Below, piece after piece: positions 22,626-22,636 of a stretch of DNA of 22,636 nucleotides; the first letter of the stretch is position 1; the number at the start of each line of letters is the position of its first letter. This DNA comes from Chloroflexota bacterium. Lineage in GTDB: Bacteria; Chloroflexota; Dehalococcoidia; SM23-28-2; RBG-16-64-32. A model generated the notes under the pieces. It was not told the origin of the DNA. It worked only from the letters and a program-made list of their open reading frames with translations, and made no database searches. The DNA lies in assembly GCA_005880075.1 (NCBI GenBank), contig VBJT01000119.1, forward strand, positions 42,624-65,259. Direction: 5' to 3'. A program made the translations under genes and the position numbers.

Positions 22626-22636
22626 CTTTAGCCGGC

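Overview
This window looks like a chromosomal segment of a moderately GC-rich free-living bacterium. The best guess is Chloroflexota (Dehalococcoidia/Thermomicrobia-like). That guess rests on the look of the TPR/acidic-tail protein, the long RpoC with a coiled-coil insert and the RmlC-like cupin; no taxonomic marker could be searched, so it is tentative. Starts are mixed ATG, GTG and TTG, and several genes overlap by 4 bp.

Region 1 (1-5695) is a surface-polysaccharide locus. It holds the 3' tip of a probable rmlB, an RmlC-like epimerase, rmlD, a monotopic phosphoglycosyl transferase that would start the lipid-linked glycan, a GT4 glycosyltransferase and a GT26 (WecG/TagA/CpsF) glycosyltransferase, all on the + strand. 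A Wzx-type flippase converges from the - strand. Together they could make dTDP-L-rhamnose, prime undecaprenyl phosphate, extend the glycan and flip it. No Wzy polymerase or ligase is in view.

Region 2 (5747-8374) holds tRNA-Pro(CGG), a 320-bp leader with stem-loops, a TPR protein with an acidic tail, and a ureohydrolase of the agmatinase type. The convergent gap after the ureohydrolase (7990-8374) has no credible gene but holds several short direct, tandem and inverted repeats.

Region 3 (8375-18570, - strand) holds a Glu/Leu-type amino-acid dehydrogenase with its own TATAAT box inside an inverted repeat, and the rpoB-rpoC operon behind a good TTGACA-N17-TAAATT promoter. rpoBC stands alone: neither the usual rplKAJL genes nor rpsLG flank it. 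RpoC carries a coiled-coil insertion of about 180 residues after the N-terminal zinc site, and RpoB a small insertion at the site of E. coli SI2.

Region 4 (18571-22636) holds an EamA-family transporter and a bifunctional Ada alkylation-repair protein/regulator on the - strand, whose reading frames overlap by 101 bp. Divergent from them is a two-gene unit on the + strand: a luciferase-like flavin oxidoreductase and an acetoacetate-decarboxylase-fold protein that lacks the Schiff-base lysine. The ada/oxidoreductase intergenic region has clustered TCAC/GTGA half sites including a perfect 10-bp palindrome.

No CRISPR array, insertion sequence, rRNA or prophage gene was seen. The most unusual items are the lysine-less decarboxylase-fold protein paired with a flavin oxidoreductase, the RpoC coiled-coil insert, and the leader upstream of the TPR gene.
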